Shown here: piece after piece, positions 45,994-57,166 of the stretch
How positions within the stretch are numbered: position 1 is the first letter of the stretch
Layout: the number at the start of each line of letters is the position of its first letter
Source of the DNA: Brassica napus
Taxonomy: Eukaryota > Streptophyta > Magnoliopsida > Brassicales > Brassicaceae
DNA length: 64,000 bases
Assembly (NCBI RefSeq): GCF_020379485.1
Contig: NC_063452.1
Span: 12,503,065 to 12,567,064, forward strand
Reading direction: 5' to 3'
The notes under the pieces: model-generated
What the model saw: the letters and a program-made list of their open reading frames with translations, nothing else
What the model was told of the DNA's origin: nothing
The model's database searches: none
Made by a program: the position numbers and the translations under genes

Positions 45994-46456
45994 TGTTAGT
46001 CAAAGCACATGTTTCACAATGATGGTCGGCATGGACGGTCACGGTATGGACGGTGATGTTAGGCGACTGAAATTGTTGACGTTGGTTTTGTTAAAGATTG
46101 TTAGCTTACCAAACACCTTCTTCATGCTTATAAAAGGAGAGTTATGGTGAACCATTTCATTCATCCCAAAACAAGAAAAAACGCAGAGAGAACGAAGAAA
46201 GAGAAGAAGAGAGAGAAAAAAAATTCTCACAAAAAATCTTCTTTACGAAATTACGAGTAATTTTTTGAGTGTATTTGGGATCGGGGTGTGAGTTGTGAGC
46301 TTGTAAAATTTTCTGGGTTGATAATAAAAGATCTGTAGCAGGTCCGGAGACGTAGGCAACATTGGCCGAACTCCGTTAACAATTTTGTGTGTGTGCTCTT
46401 TTCCCGCTCCCATAAATTCTGGTTTACCACAAAATTTGACCTCGTATTTCCTAATA
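45994..46456 (+). repeat. 5' LTR of the copia element
   Basis: 463 bp. It has a TATAAAA box at 46129-46135 and a 15-bp tandem duplication near the start (CATGGACGGTCACGGTATGG) that the 3' LTR lacks. Otherwise it differs from the 3' LTR at few bases, indicating a fairly recent insertion. Confidence 0.9.
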
Positions 46457-46554
46457 ACTGGTATTAAAGCTTGAGTTACAGTGATCGGTCAAATTTTGTC
46501 GGTAACATCGGTTTGTCGACGAAGGTGTTCTAATACACGGTGGTTCCAGAAACG

Positions 46555-49500
46555 ATGGGAGGTGAAGACGGTTCGGCGCACAATATCGGGAAATTTGACG
46601 GTACAGATTATGCATTTTGGAGAATGCAAATTGAAGATTATCTGTACGGAAAGAAGCTTCATCAACCGCTGAGCAAGAAGCCTGAGAAGATGGATCAGGA
46701 TGAGTGGGAGCTCCTTGACATACAAGTTCTGGGTGTTATAAGGTTAACACTGTCGAAAAACATTGCTCACAACGTTGCGAAGGAGAAGACCACGGAAGGA
46801 CTCATGAAAGTTCTCTCGGATATGTATGAGAAACCTTCGGCAAACAATAAGGTGTTTCTCATGAAGAAACTCTTTCATTTGAAGATGGAAGAAGGTGGCC
46901 TGGTTGCCACACATGTGAACGAGTTCAACACGATTGTCAACCAACTGTCATAAGTTGAAATCGAGTTTGACGATGAAGTGCGAGCACTGATTCTGTTGGC
47001 ATCTCTGCCAAATAGTTGGGAGCCGATGAGGGCAGCGGTTAGTAATTCTGTGGGTACTCAAAAGCTTAAGTTCAATGATGTTAGAGATCATATCCTTTCT
47101 GAGGAAGTTCGAAGGATAAACTCTGGGAAGCATCAACGAGCTCTGCTTTCAACCTGGAAAACAGAGGGAGAAACCCAGATAGAAATAACCGGAGTAATGG
47201 CAGATCGAAGTCAAGGAATGGACGGGGTCAGTCCAAATTCAGACAGGCTGCAGAGTGCTGGAATTGTGGAAAGACATGTCACATTAAGAAGAATTGCCGA
47301 GCACCACCGAAGAAGGAAGACAACACTAAAGGCAGAGCCAATGCAATGACACGTGAAATCGCTGATGCATTGGTAGTTTCTGTTGATTCCCCGAGGAAAA
47401 TTGAAGTTCGTGATGCAACTGCAAATACCACCAAAGCGTCAATCTCCTATGTCGATAGCCCAGTCAATTCGTGGGTGATTGACTCAGGAGCATCATTCCA
47501 CACCACACCGCACCATAATATCATGGAAAATTATGTTGCGGGAAATTACGGAAAGGTATATCTTGCTGATGGATTACCTTTGGACATAGTTGGTATTGGA
47601 GATATCAACCTGAAGATGTCAGACGGACGTGTGTGGAAGATTACGAAGGTCAGACATGTGCCAAAGTTGATGCAAAATTTGATCTCAGTAGGTCAACTTG
47701 ATTATACGGGGTACGATGTTAATTTTGGTGGTGGAGCCTGGAGAGTCAAGAAAGGTTCCATGGTGGTGGCTAGAGGTCATAAAAGAGGCACTCTTTACAT
47801 GACGGCGAGTTATCAAGACATTGTTGTTGTTGTCGAGAATGCTAAACATACCAAGTTGTGGCATTGTAGGTTGGGGCACATGAGTGAGAAAGGAATGAAA
47901 CTCATGGTGGAAAATGGCGCTCTTCCGGATCTGAAGACGGTGGATCATCAGATGTGTGAAAGCTGCATCCTTGGGAAACAGAAACGAGTTAGTTTCTCTA
48001 AAGGAGGAAGAGAGCCAAAATCTGAGAAGTTAGAGCTGGTGCACACTGACGTGTGGGGACCCGATCCTGTCGCATCGCTGGGAGGTTCATACTACTATGT
48101 GACCTTTATCGACGACTCCACAAGAAAAGTGTGGGTTTACTTCATGAAGAACAAGCATGAAGTGTTTTCGGTTTTCAAAGTATGGTAAGCCATGGTTGAG
48201 ATTGAGACGAATCTCAAGTTGAAGTGTTTAAGGTCTGATAATGGTGGAGAGTACATCAGCGACGAGTTGAAGAGATATTGCGCTAATAATGGGATCAAGA
48301 TGGAGAAGACTATTCCTGGAACGCCTCAACAGAATGGAATAGCGGAAAGGATGAACCGAACCTTGAATGAGCGTGCAAGGAGCATGAGATTGCACTATGG
48401 ATTGCCAAATATGTTTTGGGCAGATGCAATCAATACCGCAGCCTTCTTAATAAACAGAGGACCGTATGTACCGTTGGGATTTAAGATCCCTGAAGAAGTT
48501 TGGAGCGGAAAGAAAGTAAATCTTTCTTATCTAAAGGTGTTCGGATGCTTAGCTTATGTTCATAATGATGATGCTGCAAGAAGTAAACTTGACTCGAAGT
48601 CTAAGAAGTGTTACTTCATCGGCTATGGTAACGTGGAGTTTGGTTACCGATTTCGGGATGATGAAAATCGAAAGATCATCCGCAGCAAGAATGTTGTGTT
48701 CAACGAAGAAGTGCTGTATAAGGATAAGCTAAGAGAAGGCTCGGAGAGGAAAGAGCCTGAAGCTGTTGACTTAGAAGAGATCCTGACACCGGAGTTGCAC
48801 AACAGCAGATGAAGAAATCTCTCAAGATGAGAGTGGTGAAGCTGAAGAAAGTGATGATTCTGAAGTGGTCCCATATACACCAGTCACGGAGTTACGATGG
48901 TCAAGCAGAATCATCAGAAAGCCAGTAAGATTTTCTCCATCGCTCAACTACATTCTGCTCAGAGACAGAGGCGAGCCTGAATGTTATGAGGAAGCTATGC
49001 AAGTTGATGAGTCGATCAAGTGGGATCTTGCAATGAATGACGAGATGGACTCGTTGTTATCCAATCACACGTGGGAGTTAGAAGATTTGCCTAAGGAGAA
49101 AAAGGCATTGCATAACAAGTGGGTCTACCGAATAAAAGAAGAACCTGATGGGAGTAAGTGCTATAAAGCGAGGCTTGTTGTGAAGGGATTCCAACAAAAA
49201 GAAGGCGTTGACTACACTGAAATCTTCTCTCCTGTAGTCAAGATGGTGACCATCAGAACGGTTCTTGGGCTGGTAGCACAAGAAGATCTGCATCTTCAAC
49301 AGATGGATGTGAAGACAGCATTTCTTCACGGTGATTTGGATGAGGAAATTTATATGAAGCAACCCGAAGGCTTTGAGATCAAAGGGAAGGAAAGCCTTGT
49401 TTGAAAGCTGAAAAGGAGTTTGTACGGCTTAAAACAAGGTCCAAGACAGTGGTATAAACGGTTCGATAACTTTATTAAAGGTGTCGGTTTCTTGAGGTGT

Positions 49501-50515
49501 GAAGCTGACCACTGTTGTTACTTCAAGAGGCTTGAAGAGTCCTACTTGATATTGCTCCTATATGTCGATGACATGCTGATAGTAGGAGCAGACTTGCACG
49601 AGATCAATAGCTTGAAGATGAAACTTTCAGAAGAGTTTGTGATGAAAGACCTTGGAGAAGCAAGACAGATTCTAGGGATGAGAATCAGTAGAAGCAAGGA
49701 AGGTCTTAAGTTATCACAAGAGGAGTATGTGAAGAAAGTCCTCAAGAGGTTTAACATGGATGAAGCGAAGCCAGTTAGTACTCCCCTGGCAAGTCACTTT
49801 CGGTTATCCAGAGAACAGTCTCCAAAGACTGAAGACGAGATGAAATATATGGATAAAATTCGATATGCTTATGCTATTGGCAGCTTGATGTACGCGATGA
49901 TATGTACAAAGCCAGACATTGCACATGCAGTGGGAGTCGTTAGCAGATTTATGAGCAATCCAGAAAGAACATTGGGAAGCCGTTAAGTGGATTTTCAGAT
50001 ATCTAAAAGGAAATCCAAGTTTATCGCTATGTTTCACGAAGTCTAAGACATGATTGCAGGGATATGTTGATGCTGACAATGGAGGTGACTTTGACAGCAC
50101 GAAGAGCACAACCGGGTATGTCTACACCTTTGGCGGTACTGCAATTTGTTGGGTTTCAAAGTTGCAGAAAATTGTATCTCTATCAAGCTGTGAAGCTGAG
50201 TATATTGCGGTAACGGAGGCAACAAAAGAGATGATATGGCTACAGTCTTTTCTAGAAGAGCTAGGCCATGACCAAGGGAAAAGTGTGTTGTACTGTGATA
50301 GTAAAAGTGTCATCGATTTGGCAAAGAATCCGGTTTACCATGCTCGGACGAAGCACATACATCGTCGATATCATTTCATCAGATCAGCGTTGGAAGATGA
50401 AATGTTAGTGCTTGAGAAGATCCCAGGAAGCAAGAATCCGGTAGACATGTTGACGAAAGTCGTGCCATATGATAAGCTGAGGTTGTGTGCAACCTCAGTT
50501 GGCTTGTCGGAGTAA
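46555..50515 (+). pseudogene. Copia gag-pol polyprotein, multiply interrupted
   Basis: Starts MGGEDGSAHNIGKFDGTDYA. Visible in order: the gag UBN2-like region; a CCHC zinc knuckle (CWNCGKTCHIKKNC, about 47255-47296, in a shifted frame); protease DSGASFH (47480); integrase GAG-pre (LWHCRLGHMS); the DDE core (HTDVWGP, FIDDSTRK, NGIAERMNRTL); RT (WVYRIKEEPDGS, QMDVKTAFLHGDL, YVDDMLI at 49561); RNase H (DSTKSTTGYVYTFGG, SSCEAEYIA, HIHRRYHFIR). Lesions are a TAA at 46951, a frame change near 47150, a TAA at 48186, a frame change near 48810, a TGA at 49402, a frame change near 49965 and a TGA near 50048. The encoded functions copy and integrate the element; this copy is dead without help in trans. 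Confidence 0.92.
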
Positions 50516-50585
50516 CAAGCTGAGAAGACCTGCTACATTGATCAAGGTGTGAAGACAGATTGAAATCAGTCTTCAAGTGGGAGAT

Positions 50586-51033
50586 TGTTAGTCAAAGCAC
50601 GTGTTTCACAATGATGGTCGGCATGGACGGTGATGTTAGGCGGCTGATATTGTTGACGTTGGTTTTGTCAAAGATTGTGAGCTCACCAAACACCTTCTTC
50701 ATGCTTATAGAAGGAGAGCTATGATGAACCATTTTATTCATCCCAAAACAAGAAAAAAACGCAGAGAGAACAAAGAAAGAGAAGAAGAGAGAAAAAAAAT
50801 ATCTCAAAAAAAATCTTCTTTAAGAAATTACGAGTAATTTTTGAGTGTATTTGGGATCGGGGTGTGAGTTGTGAGCTTGTAAAATTTCCCGGGTTGATAA
50901 TAAAAAATCTGTAGTAGGTCCGGAGACGTAGGCAACATTGGCCGAACTCCGTTAACAATTTTGTGTGTGTGCTCTTTTCCCGCTCCCATAAATTATGGTT
51001 TACCTTAAAATTTGACCGGCGTATCTCCTAATA
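50586..51033 (+). repeat. 3' LTR of the copia element
   Basis: 448 bp, ending 128 bases before the serpin C ATG. The box that is TATAAAA in the 5' LTR reads TATAGAA here (50706-50712). It now supplies nearly all DNA immediately upstream of the serpin C core promoter. Confidence 0.9.
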
Positions 51034-51098
51034 TTTTTTCCTTAAGAAAAAGAGCTAAACCGACTATAGGGCGACCTCCAAGTCCAAGAAAGAAGTAG

Positions 51099-51106
51099 TA
51101 TATATA
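51099..51106 (+). promoter_or_regulatory. Probable TATA box of serpin C
   Basis: TATATATA, 63 bases before the ATG and 65 bases after the end of the copia 3' LTR. It is conserved with serpin B (same flanking words), so the core promoter survived the insertion. Confidence 0.6.
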
Positions 51107-51161
51107 TGTGCATGTATTAATGTGTGCTCACACAAAATAAACAAAAACCCTAAAGACGGTG

Positions 51162-52620
51162 ATGGATAACATAAAGATGAAAGAAAAAATTGGCAAATCA
51201 CAAATCGCAGAACTCCCTATCCAAGAGACAAATCCAAAGAAGAAACAAAAACTTTGTGCATCACAAGTAACCTCAAGTCCTTCCCTATCAAAGATTGATT
51301 TGGCAGAAGCGATGAAGAAGCAAAACGACGTATCTATGTTCCTCGCGGGGAAAGTAATCTCAACCCTAGCCAAAACCTCTAACTTGGTCTTTTCACCGGC
51401 ATCAATAAACGCCGTGCTCACCATGGCGGCTAATAGGCCAGAAGAAAAAGAAACAGTAAGATCCTTCATCCTCTCCTTTCTTAGGTCTTCCTCAACCGAC
51501 GAGCTCAACGCTGTGTTCGGTGAGATCTGTTCTGTGGTTCTCGCAGACGGCAGTGCGAGCGGTGGACCTAAAATCGCAGCAGTCAATGGAGTCTGGATCG
51601 ATCAATCACTCTCGGTTGATTCCTCGTGGAACGATCTCTTAGTAAACTTCTTCAAAGCTGAATTCGCTCAAGTTGACTTCAGTACCAAGGTACTTTTACT
51701 TTTTATAATTTTTGGGATTTTCTAGGGTTTTGATTATTTCTGAAACAAAATCTCCTCCGGTTGATGATTTAAATTTTTTGTTAATTTTTTTGGGATTCTC
51801 TATGTATTTTTGGGGGAATTTCAAGGCAGTTGTTTTGTTTGATTTTGATAATTTTATAACAATATACACTTTTTTGTTATTGATTGATGATTTTGCTGTT
51901 TTGAAGGCGGAAATAGTGCGTACGGAGGTGAATGCGTGGGCTTCGCGTCACACAAATAATCTCATCCAAGATCTTCTTCCTCGACTATCCGTGACAAGCC
52001 AAACCGAATGGATTTATGGAAATGCATTGTACTTCAAAGGAGCTTGGGAAAAGAAGTTTGATAAGTGTCTGACTAAGCACAAACCATTTCACCTTGTCAA
52101 TGGCGAATCAGTCTCTGTGCCTTTCATGAGCAGCCATAAGAACCAATATGTAAAGGCTTATGATGATTTCAAGGTCCTGAGGCTCGGTTATCAAAAAGGC
52201 CGTGATGATGCCGACCGTCAATTCTCAATGTACTTCTATCTACCTGACAAAAGAGATGGATTGGATAATCTTTTGAAGAGATTAACATCTACTCATGGAT
52301 TTTTGGACCGTCACATTCCGAGATACAAAGATCGAGTTGGTAAATTCAGAATTCCAAAATTTAAGATCGAATTTGGGTTTGAAGCTTCAAATGCGTTTGA
52401 TGATTTTGAGCTACATGTGTCATTGTACCAAAAAGCTTTCATTGAGATCGATGAAGTAGGTACTGAAGCTGCAGCTGCAACTGCCTTCGGCGGAGGTGGT
52501 GGCCGTCCGAAGATGATAGATTTCGTGGCAGATCATCCATTTTTTTTCTTGATTAGAGAAGACCGAACCGGAACTGTTTTATTTGTTGGTCAAATCTTCG
52601 ATCCTTCCAAATCTGATTAG
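51162..52620 (+). CDS. Serpin C: intact plant serpin
   Basis: Two exons, 51162-51689 and 51907-52620, phase-0 intron with GT/AG borders, 413 residues. The ATG at 51162 is aligned with serpin B. An N-terminal extension with a basic cluster (NPKKKQK, residues 24-30) precedes the serpin fold: SNLVFSPASINAVLTMAANR, NGVWIDQSLSVDSSW, NALYFKGAWEKKF, FSMYFYLPDKRDGLDNLL, FRIPKFKIEFGFEAS. The inhibitory-type hinge GTEAAAATA is kept. The reactive loop continues with only FGGGGGRPKM before IDFVADHPFFF, shorter than in serpin B or typical plant serpins, and glycine-rich. As in A and B, about 30 residues between FGFEAS and the following strand (helix I region) are missing. No signal peptide, so cytosolic or nuclear. 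It is closest to the Arabidopsis At1g64010-At1g64030/At1g62160 group as remembered. A copia LTR ends just upstream. Confidence 0.92.
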
Positions 52621-53185
52621 GTCTTGTATTAATTTTGCTGTTTCTAGGTTTGGGTTTTAATTTATTGTTGTTTAGCCGAGTTTTTTTAAATGTTCATGAT
52701 TTTAATTCACTTAGATTTGGTTCTCCTCGACTAAGTATTATTTTGAATCATTTCTTCACATGCAGTATAGTTTAGGATTAATTTCCAAGCATCCTTTGAT
52801 TATCTCTTGCAACAGATGAATCACACGATCTCTACTATAAATCCAACATTTGAATTTTTGTAAAATTTCCACAAAGTTACTTTATCGTATAATATTAAAC
52901 GATTTATCAAATTGGATTAAACGCACTAAATGCTACTATACTTTTGTAACAAAAAAAAAAAGGTTGAATTACAGTATTTGTTTATCTATATTTGAACAGT
53001 AAATCTTTATCTAGCAAATAAAATGTTTATAACAATTTCAGAATAAAATGTTTTCAGAAAAAGAGAATAATTTCATACATAATTATATATACTTACGGAA
53101 AACAAATGTAATATGATATATATTGTATTGAAACAAAATACAAAGAAGAATAACACATAAATTAAACAATTGGCACCACAAAGTT
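52621..53185. other. Serpin C 3' flank
   Basis: Probable 3' UTR and AT-rich DNA homologous to the serpin B flank (ttggttctcctcgactaagtat, caagcatcctttga). It continues homologous to 31640 onward. No gene is seen. Confidence 0.65.
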
Positions 53186-53334
53186 TATTTTTTGGTAAAA
53201 TAAAAAGGTGGTTTTTACCTCTTTGTCGGGAACCTAATCATTGTACTTAATTAGTTCATTCCAGCGCGAATTGAACCCAAATGAGAGTAGTTACAGCCGC
53301 AACCTCTTTACCACTGGCTCAACTCGGTGTTGGT
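53186..53334 (-). mobile_element. tRNA-derived SINE with 13-bp target duplication
   Basis: The target duplication GCACCACAAAGTT (53173-53185 and 53335-53347) brackets a 149-bp unit. On the minus strand it has an A box (TGAGCCAGTGG, 53321-53311), a B box (GGTTCAATTC, 53277-53268) 44 bases away, and an A/T-rich 3' tail. It is absent from the homologous flank of serpin B, so it inserted after the duplication. Confidence 0.88.
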
Positions 53335-53645
53335 GCACCACAAAGTTAAGCAATTGATGATTAGACAATACAAACAACATGAAGCAAGAAAAAGCAGTAA
53401 CAATACAGATTATAAACAGAGTACAATTAAATAATTCTGCGGATTTTTTTGAGAGAAAATCTGCAGCAAGGAGAATTTTGAAGCAAGGTGGGATTTATAT
53501 GAACAATGTGAACGTTGATGATGAGAATAAGAGCTTGAGTTATTGTTGAAGGAAAATGTATTGTTCTCTCTGCAGGCAAGGAGAAGAAAGTGATCATTAG
53601 AATTTCCTGTCTTTTTCTTATTATGATAAATCTTATAGAATTTTT
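53335..53645. other. Flank homologous to 31900-32400, no gene
   Basis: Shares aatacagattataaacagagtacaattaaat-type words and ttgaagcaaggtgggattNatatgaa with 32160-32290. This marks the distal part of the duplicated unit. No gene is seen. Confidence 0.55.
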
Positions 53646-53649
53646 TTTT

Positions 53650-53889
53650 TTGATTTTTTCTTCGATAAACCTTATCGGCTGATCCGGTCAGCTTCGGAAG
53701 GAACGTACTTAGTGCTACAGAGTAGACTGGTCATCTGTTACAATTCACCTTGTAAACCACTTGGGCCGAATCCTAAACCCAGACTGGCCAAATGATGATA
53801 ATTTAGTTCCCAGGAGAATCGAACCCATGATTGATGTGGGTACACACTAAGCCGCAATAAATTGTCGCTAGGCTACCACCACTTGGTTT
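53650..53889 (-). mobile_element. Second SINE-like element
   Basis: On the minus strand: A-box-like TAGCCTAGCGA (53875-53865) and B box GGTTCGATTC (53825-53816), 50 bases apart, followed by about 160 bases and a T-rich or A-rich end near 53645. Boundaries are approximate and no clean target duplication was found. Confidence 0.6.
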
Positions 53890-54141
53890 GAATATTAAAA
53901 TTTATATTTTTAAAATTGTTTCGTTAAGCCGATTTATTCAGTCTTCGATAAATGCTACACAGCAAGGAGAGAACAAAGAAAAAAATCAAACAAATACCAT
54001 CTCAATAAACATGAAAATCATATAATTTAAGATATTTTTTATACATTTCTATTGGGAAATCGATTGGGGTCAAGGGAGTGTTTTTGTCAATGGAGTGATG
54101 AAATAATGATTAATATGCATAGTTACACAACTAAATTACAT

Positions 54142-55185
54142 TTACAAATCAGAAACTCTGGTGAGGAACTGAAGTTGCCGAAGGAGAGGACTAAGAGTCT
54201 CCATGAGCTTCTCACAAGGATGATTGTGAACACCTTCGTAGGTTGTTACGACAACTTTTGGATCTTCTGCCAACCTTTGCACTTGTTTCTTCACGTTGCA
54301 TGTATGGTACGTGCATCTGTAATAGCTCCTGCAATTTATTACGTAGCAAACACAAATGAATAATAAATCTGTTACCTATATGATATTGTTAGCTACGAAG
54401 CTACCATGCCAGGTTATTCTATATGTTATGCTGTTTTTTAGGTATAGTGAAATATATATGTTATCTCCTAAGTTTTTGAATTTTTTAAAACTCATTCCTA
54501 CATATACTCTTTAAAAATAAAACCTATACAAAAGGTTTGAATCAATCTGTTTTGCTGGGGATAAAGCCTATACATAACACTCTAGTTCAAAGACACGAGC
54601 AGTAACCTAGCCTAAATCAACCGGACTAACACAATCTGAATTCGATCGTTATAGGTTGTTAAGCTAATGTTTCCAACCAAGATAGACACGTGACCAAGTG
54701 TGTGTGAATATATTATCTTAGGTCAATTTCGAAATCTACTTTTAAGATGTCAAATATGTTTTTAAACACGTCATAAATGTATATATATTTAGATGTAATT
54801 AAAAGAAGAACCTGGGATGAGCATTGTTTTTGACAGATTTTTGACCGTATTTTTTCCACCGATAACCATCATCAAGAACATCATCATCACTCCTCGTATG
54901 AAACGCAATTCTCTGCAAGGCCGACGATATCTTGCCTTTCCCTTTATTATTGTGATCATTTAATCCTCCCATCTCCATCGGCTCTCCTCCTCCTCCGCCT
55001 TGAAAGTTCTCTGGCTGAGAAGACATATGAAAACTCGCTGGAGAACAAGAAGATGTGCCCATATCGCCGGAAAACATTAAGGAAGGAACCATCATCATTA
55101 ACTGTTTGTCGTCAAAAGAAGAAAAAGGGTTGTTTTCGCCTTCTTCTAGTGTTAACATCGAGTGTGTGTTGTCTATCCCTTCCAT
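54142..55185 (-). CDS. WRKY56: WRKY56-like transcription factor (group IIc), WKKYGQK form
   Basis: Minus strand, exon 1 55185-54812 and exon 2 54328-54142, joined inside an Arg codon (CCCAG|GTTC ... TTGCAG|GAGC), the intron position of group II WRKY genes. 186 residues, TAA stop. The N-terminus [20 protein letters not shown] and the middle match remembered Arabidopsis WRKY56 (At1g64000) and its relative WRKY24. The domain reads [20 protein letters not shown], then a zinc finger C-X4-C-X23-H-X-H (CTYHTC ... HNH). The signature is WKKYGQK (codons TGG AAA AAA), not WRKYGQK. It acts in the nucleus on W-box promoters. Head-to-head position with the serpin cluster edge fits the Arabidopsis neighbourhood. 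Exon 1 alone would end in FFF and stop, so the intron must be spliced. Confidence 0.92.
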
Positions 55186-55857
55186 TTGTTTTTGAAGCTT
55201 CCTCTATCTAGATTTATCTCTTTCTCACGCTATATGTAAGTTTGTTTATGTATATGTTTGTGGATATCAAGAAGAAGGAGAAGAGAAGAAGAAAGGTGAT
55301 AAGGATATTTGTAGGGAAGAAAGAAGATAAATGAGAGTAAAAGGGTATATAACATCGAGGCCAACTATATTCACCTAACTTTTTGTTCAACTGCCTTAGC
55401 AAAGCTTTTGATCAATATTATTATTTGGATTCATATATATACCCTATAATGTATGTAATATACCAAATTAATTAGTGGAAAGTTAAATAGTATATATCTG
55501 TATTAAGAAAAAGGAACATAAAGCAACTTTGATAAATAGTGGTATAAATTGATTACTAAATCAAAGTTTTATATTACGGTAATGTATTTGAGTTTAACAT
55601 TTGGAAATTATAATGGTTATTTAATGTTTAACTTTGTGAAAGATTATATATGTATCCACATGCGTGTGTCTCATAAAAACCAATCAAACACATCCGCTTA
55701 TATATGCTAGTGGTCAACGTTCTTGTTGATGTCTTCCCATGACAAAGGGAATGTTTTGTAATGGCTTCTTTGTCCTTTTGGATATAGCATGTATATAGAT
55801 TCACATTCCCTTTTTGGTATCGTTTATGCGTTCTGAAATTTATATATAGGAACTGAC

Positions 55858-55895
<38 letters not shown>

Positions 55896-56620
55896 CTAAG
55901 TTTGTTTTTTTGGTTAAATACATATATACTAAAGTTTATTTCATATATGAAATATATAGTTTAGGCTTATCAAACTAGTACTAGACATGATGAAGTCGCT
56001 TAAAGTGTTGGGGCATTAGATATGGATAAACGAACTTAAGCAGATTATCGTGGTTGTAGTTGTTAGGAATCGAATATATAAAAATAAAAATAAAAATAAA
56101 AATAAATTAGCATAAATAAAAGAAAAAACCCCTAGCAAAACTCCTGCAAGCACGTGGAAGCTTCTCATAATAGTTCATATAATAAATCAAATGTTAATAG
56201 ATCTAGCGTTTTAACATGTGTCTTCGTAAAATTTCGGTTCAACTTATTGCTACACATACATCAATGTAAATATCTTAGATCAACTGAAATTCACTTGATC
56301 TCAAAAAAAAAAAAGATCACTGCTACATATATTTACTTATATATATGTAGCTTCACGTTTTATATTGCAGAATAGATACAAGCGCAATCAATTTTACAAG
56401 TTTGGATTTTGCATATTAAATTTAACCACAGCAAAAACTTTAGATTATATACCGGATGCATGTCGGTTTCCTATGATTGATACGACATACAGTCTAAAAG
56501 CACAGTTTGTGATTATATGTAATGTTGCCGTAGATCAGTCCAGCGAAAAACATCACGCGCAATTCATCTCTGACTCATTATAAGAGAACTGAAATTGAAG
56601 CTCTCTATTGCTCTAGAGGA
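55186..56620 (-). promoter_or_regulatory. WRKY gene upstream region with AT microsatellite
   Basis: On the minus strand a TTATATA box lies at about 55353-55347, some 160 bases before the ATG, and a W-box (TTGACC) at 55717-55712, which would allow WRKY feedback. An (AT)n run spans about 55858-55894, and a short (AAAAT)n run lies at about 56080-56107. The ORFs at 56154-56375 and 56365-56583 look random. The rest is AT-rich intergenic DNA. Confidence 0.5.
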
Positions 56621-57122
56621 TGGATTTGACCATCCCACAAGGCCCGAGGAATAGAAAGGCATGGCCCGGATTAGGTAGAGCGACGGCTCGATCGGTCGGC
56701 TCAAGAGTCAGGTCTCTCGGCTTGACTCTTGAGTACTTTTAGTCGATCGTCATCGACTAAAGTATATTCGGCTCAGCGGCTGCTCGGACGCCTACGGGCT
56801 TCTCGGCCCAGCAGAGGAGGCCCACCAAGATGACGTAAATTAGGTCAAGGACGAAGCATCAGGACGTCTACAAAGAGAAAGGGAAAACAACGAGAGAAGG
56901 ATCCGAAATCACTGACTAACACTTGGCGGCTAGATTAGGGTTTTCACCTTTGCTTTATCTCGCCGTTAGTTGTACTTTTCCGGTAGCTCATCGAGCCACC
57001 GGCTTCCTTTCTGTCGCATTCTCTTCATTTCTCTTGTAACCGACTGAACGTTTTCTCCGACCATAAATAAGACGTCTTTGTTAAAACCCATATCTTCTTT
57101 ATTACCGTTTTCCGATTAAACA
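56621..57122 (+). repeat. Probable 5' LTR of the second Ty3/gypsy element
   Basis: About 500 bp ending in CA at 57122, immediately before the primer-binding site. A TAAATAA word at about 57063-57070 and polyadenylation-like sequence are compatible with LTR function. The TGG at 56621 is taken as the start because LTRs begin TG. Confidence 0.6.
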
Positions 57123-57123
57123 G

Positions 57124-57141
57124 TTGGCGCCCACCGTGGGG
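57124..57141 (+). promoter_or_regulatory. tRNA primer-binding site
   Basis: TTGGCGCCCACCGTGGGG directly follows the LTR. This form (TGGCGCC...) is typical of plant Ty3/gypsy elements of the Tat/Athila group. Confidence 0.8.
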
Positions 57142-57166
57142 CAACTAGCAAAGTAACGTCAGAACT

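Larger units (their letters stand above)
45994..51033 (+). mobile_element. Ty1/copia (TNT1-like) LTR retrotransposon
   Basis: LTRs at 45994-46456 and 50586-51033 both begin TGTTAGTCAAAGCAC and end TCCTAATA. Flanks are TTTTT on both sides, a plausible but uninformative target duplication. The empty site is seen upstream of serpin B (tttgattttttttttccttaa near 17205). A methionine-tRNA-type primer site (TGGTATTAAAGC, 46459-46470) follows the 5' LTR. A polypurine tract (AAGTGGGAGAT) precedes the 3' LTR. The coding region is copia order: gag, protease, integrase, RT, RNase H. Multiple stops make it non-autonomous. Confidence 0.95.

Noticed and set aside
53186..53889. Possible tRNA genes because of A and B boxes
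   Set aside because: No cloverleaf, extra 3' bodies, and one has a target duplication; they are SINEs.
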